Source of the DNA: CAYLHS01 sp964496205 | GTDB taxonomy: Bacteria; Actinomycetota; Acidimicrobiia; Spongiisociales; UBA4744 | Assembly (NCBI GenBank): GCA_964496205.1 | Contig: CAZBXV010000004.1 | Location: 1-64,000, forward strand | Reading direction: 5' to 3' | Length of the DNA: 64,000 nucleotides | Shown here: in pieces, positions 62,938 to 64,000 of the stretch | How positions within the stretch are numbered: the first letter of the stretch is position 1 | How the letters are laid out: the number at the start of each line of letters is the position of its first letter | Program-made: the position numbers and the translations under genes | The notes under the pieces: generated by a model | The model's database searches: none | What the model was told of the DNA's origin: nothing | Seen by the model: the letters and a program-made list of their open reading frames with translations, nothing else

Positions 62938-63936
62938 TCAGAAGGGAAGCAGTACCAGAGCGACGGGCAGGAACACCATCGCCGCGAGCAGCCCCGCACC
63001 CACGTCAGGTAGGACCCCTGGGAGGTGCCGAGCGAAGAAGACCTCTTTAGTGCCGAGGAGGGAAGCAAACGCGGAACCGACGATCAGAACGACAGCGACA
63101 ACGATGGCGACGATGAACATGGCGAATCCGTTGAGGTGCCAGACGAGCGCGCCGACGAGCCCCAGCACCACAGCAGCTACGACGCTCCCACTCAGAGGGT
63201 CGAATGCGATCTCATGGCCAATCAGATAGCGGGCCATACCCCGAGCACCGATCACCATGAGCAGAAACACCCACACCCATTCCTGCCCGGACGTTGTCGT
63301 GATTCTGGCCAGTACCAGCGATCCGACGCCACCGGCCGCCACAACCGCAGCGGTCGCGCCAACGGACACGGAGATCAGATCGCGATCCTCAGGGACGACC
63401 ACCCCGACGATCAGCACCGTGAGAACAGCGACAAGGATCGCCAGACCGAGGCCACCCTTTCCACCCTGTCCAACGTTCCAGGCGTACGGGATCACGGCTC
63501 CGGCGAGAACGGCGACGAACAAGGAAATCCTCAGTCCCGTGCCGGCGAATGCTCCGTTTTCGGACTGATCCCATGCCCAGAGCGAACCGATACCGACGAG
63601 CGCGGCAACGAACCAGACCGGATTGTCGATGGCGTTCCCGATGAGGAGCAGCACCGCAGCGAAGAACGGTCCAAGTATCTGCAGCTCCCTTGGAGGGCCC
63701 TGACCGCCGGAGACGGGGGGAAGTACCGCGACTTCGTCGCCCGATCCGACCGTGCTTGCTACCTCCGCGGGGTCACCGTTCACCCACACGCGGGAGTGGT
63801 CGAGTCCTCGCTCGAAGTCCCGACCGAAGCGAGCCACCGCAGTGTCGAGAACTTCGCCGACCGTGGAACCCTCGAGTTCCACCTCCGATACCCCAGCGAG
63901 TTCTCGGAGCCGAGCGAAAAGCCGGACACGTGCCAT
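62938..63936 (-). CDS. MoaD-like ubiquitin-fold domain fused to a CdsA-like membrane domain
   Basis: 332 residues. Residues 1-78 match MoaD/ThiS sulfur carriers and end VLPPVSGG, the Gly-Gly that is normally the free C-terminus. Here the chain continues (QGPPREL) into about eight membrane helices with weak resemblance to phosphatidate cytidylyltransferase, though the catalytic acidic residues are not evident. Thiocarboxylation of the glycine would require cleavage. It starts an operon with crcB, crcB and DUF190. Confidence 0.65.
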   Translation of the reverse strand: MARVRLFARLRELAGVSEVELEGSTVGEVLDTAVARFGRDFERGLDHSRVWVNGDPAEVASTVGSGDEVAVLPPVSGGQGPPRELQILGPFFAAVLLLIGNAIDNPVWFVAALVGIGSLWAWDQSENGAFAGTGLRISLFVAVLAGAVIPYAWNVGQGGKGGLGLAILVAVLTVLIVGVVVPEDRDLISVSVGATAAVVAAGGVGSLVLARITTTSGQEWVWVFLLMVIGARGMARYLIGHEIAFDPLSGSVVAAVVLGLVGALVWHLNGFAMFIVAIVVAVVLIVGSAFASLLGTKEVFFARHLPGVLPDVGAGLLAAMVFLPVALVLLPF

Positions 63937-63943
63937 CGGCGCA

Positions 63944-63949
63944 AGGCTA
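63944..63949 (-). promoter_or_regulatory. -10 box for leaderless MoaD-fusion/crcB operon
   Basis: TAGCCT on the minus strand, seven bases before the ATG at 63936. No fluoride riboswitch fits in the leader. Confidence 0.5.
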
Positions 63950-64000
63950 GTTCCTTTCACGCCAACGTCACGGTTCCTGCGGCGTAGGTTTGAGGTAGGA

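Noticed and set aside
63937..64000. Fluoride riboswitch ahead of the crcB operon
   Set aside because: The -10 box is only seven bases from the first start codon, leaving no leader; no crcB-motif sequence was seen.

Overview
The window looks like a piece of a high-GC actinobacterial chromosome, probably a metagenome-assembled genome from a deep-branching, Acidimicrobiia-like lineage. The lineage is inferred from gene content, GTG/TTG starts, many start codons only 6-7 nt after a TANNNT -10 box (leaderless-type promoters), an RsiG-like protein and a MenJ-like menaquinone reductase. A run of 100 N at 54661-54760 shows a scaffolding join. No rRNA, tRNA, CRISPR array, insertion sequence or prophage was seen.

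Most of the window is respiratory machinery. Positions 1-228 hold the start of a MidA/NDUFAF7-type methyltransferase, followed by glgB (707-2587). A first complex I cluster (12931-2843, minus strand: nuoA-B-C-D-H-I-J-K-L-M-N) has no nuoE, nuoF or nuoG. A haloalkane dehalogenase, a phosphodiesterase-like gene, a methyltransferase and an FTR1 iron permease follow. A b6f-like operon (21608-16828, minus) encodes a membrane cytochrome c, a GltD-like FAD/[4Fe-4S] oxidoreductase, split cytochrome b, a Rieske protein and a second cytochrome c. Divergent from it are a ba3-type (B-family) oxidase, with a 45-aa subunit IIa, and a 739-aa protein joining cytochrome b, two [4Fe-4S] clusters, an MvhD/FlpD-like domain and cytochrome c. 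Copper-insertion genes (two SCO proteins and a PCuAC chaperone) and mobA come next.

From 46402 down to 29511 on the minus strand runs a complete 14-gene nuo operon. It is coupled at its end to a bactofilin-like membrane gene and moaA. Beyond it lie an amino-acid racemase, a nicotinamidase, a phosphotransferase-like gene, a polar amino-acid ABC transporter, a geranylgeranyl (menaquinone) reductase, a rhodanese lipoprotein with a CsoR/CstR-like operator, and the NADH sensor Rex. A second split cytochrome b unit follows (56589-53850, minus). It has no adjacent Rieske gene; its subunit-IV-like protein carries a long Ala/Pro-rich extension with identical 170-bp modules, and a 29-aa membrane peptide is coupled to it.

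The right end (56600-64000) holds a SAM hydroxide adenosyltransferase, a Clp1/Grc3-like kinase, an asparaginase, an RsiG-like protein, an M23 peptidase, a DUF190 protein, paired CrcB fluoride channels and a MoaD-membrane fusion. Intergenic regions carry a dispersed palindromic element (seven copies), 7-bp tandem tracts, a cluster of DnaA-box-like sites and a FliA/WhiG-type promoter reading into a possible small RNA.

Taken together, the window encodes NADH and possibly ferredoxin entry, quinone cycling, two cytochrome b complexes and a low-oxygen-type oxidase, with assembly factors and a redox regulator. The 739-aa fusion and the module-bearing cytochrome b unit are the best candidates for an undescribed system.
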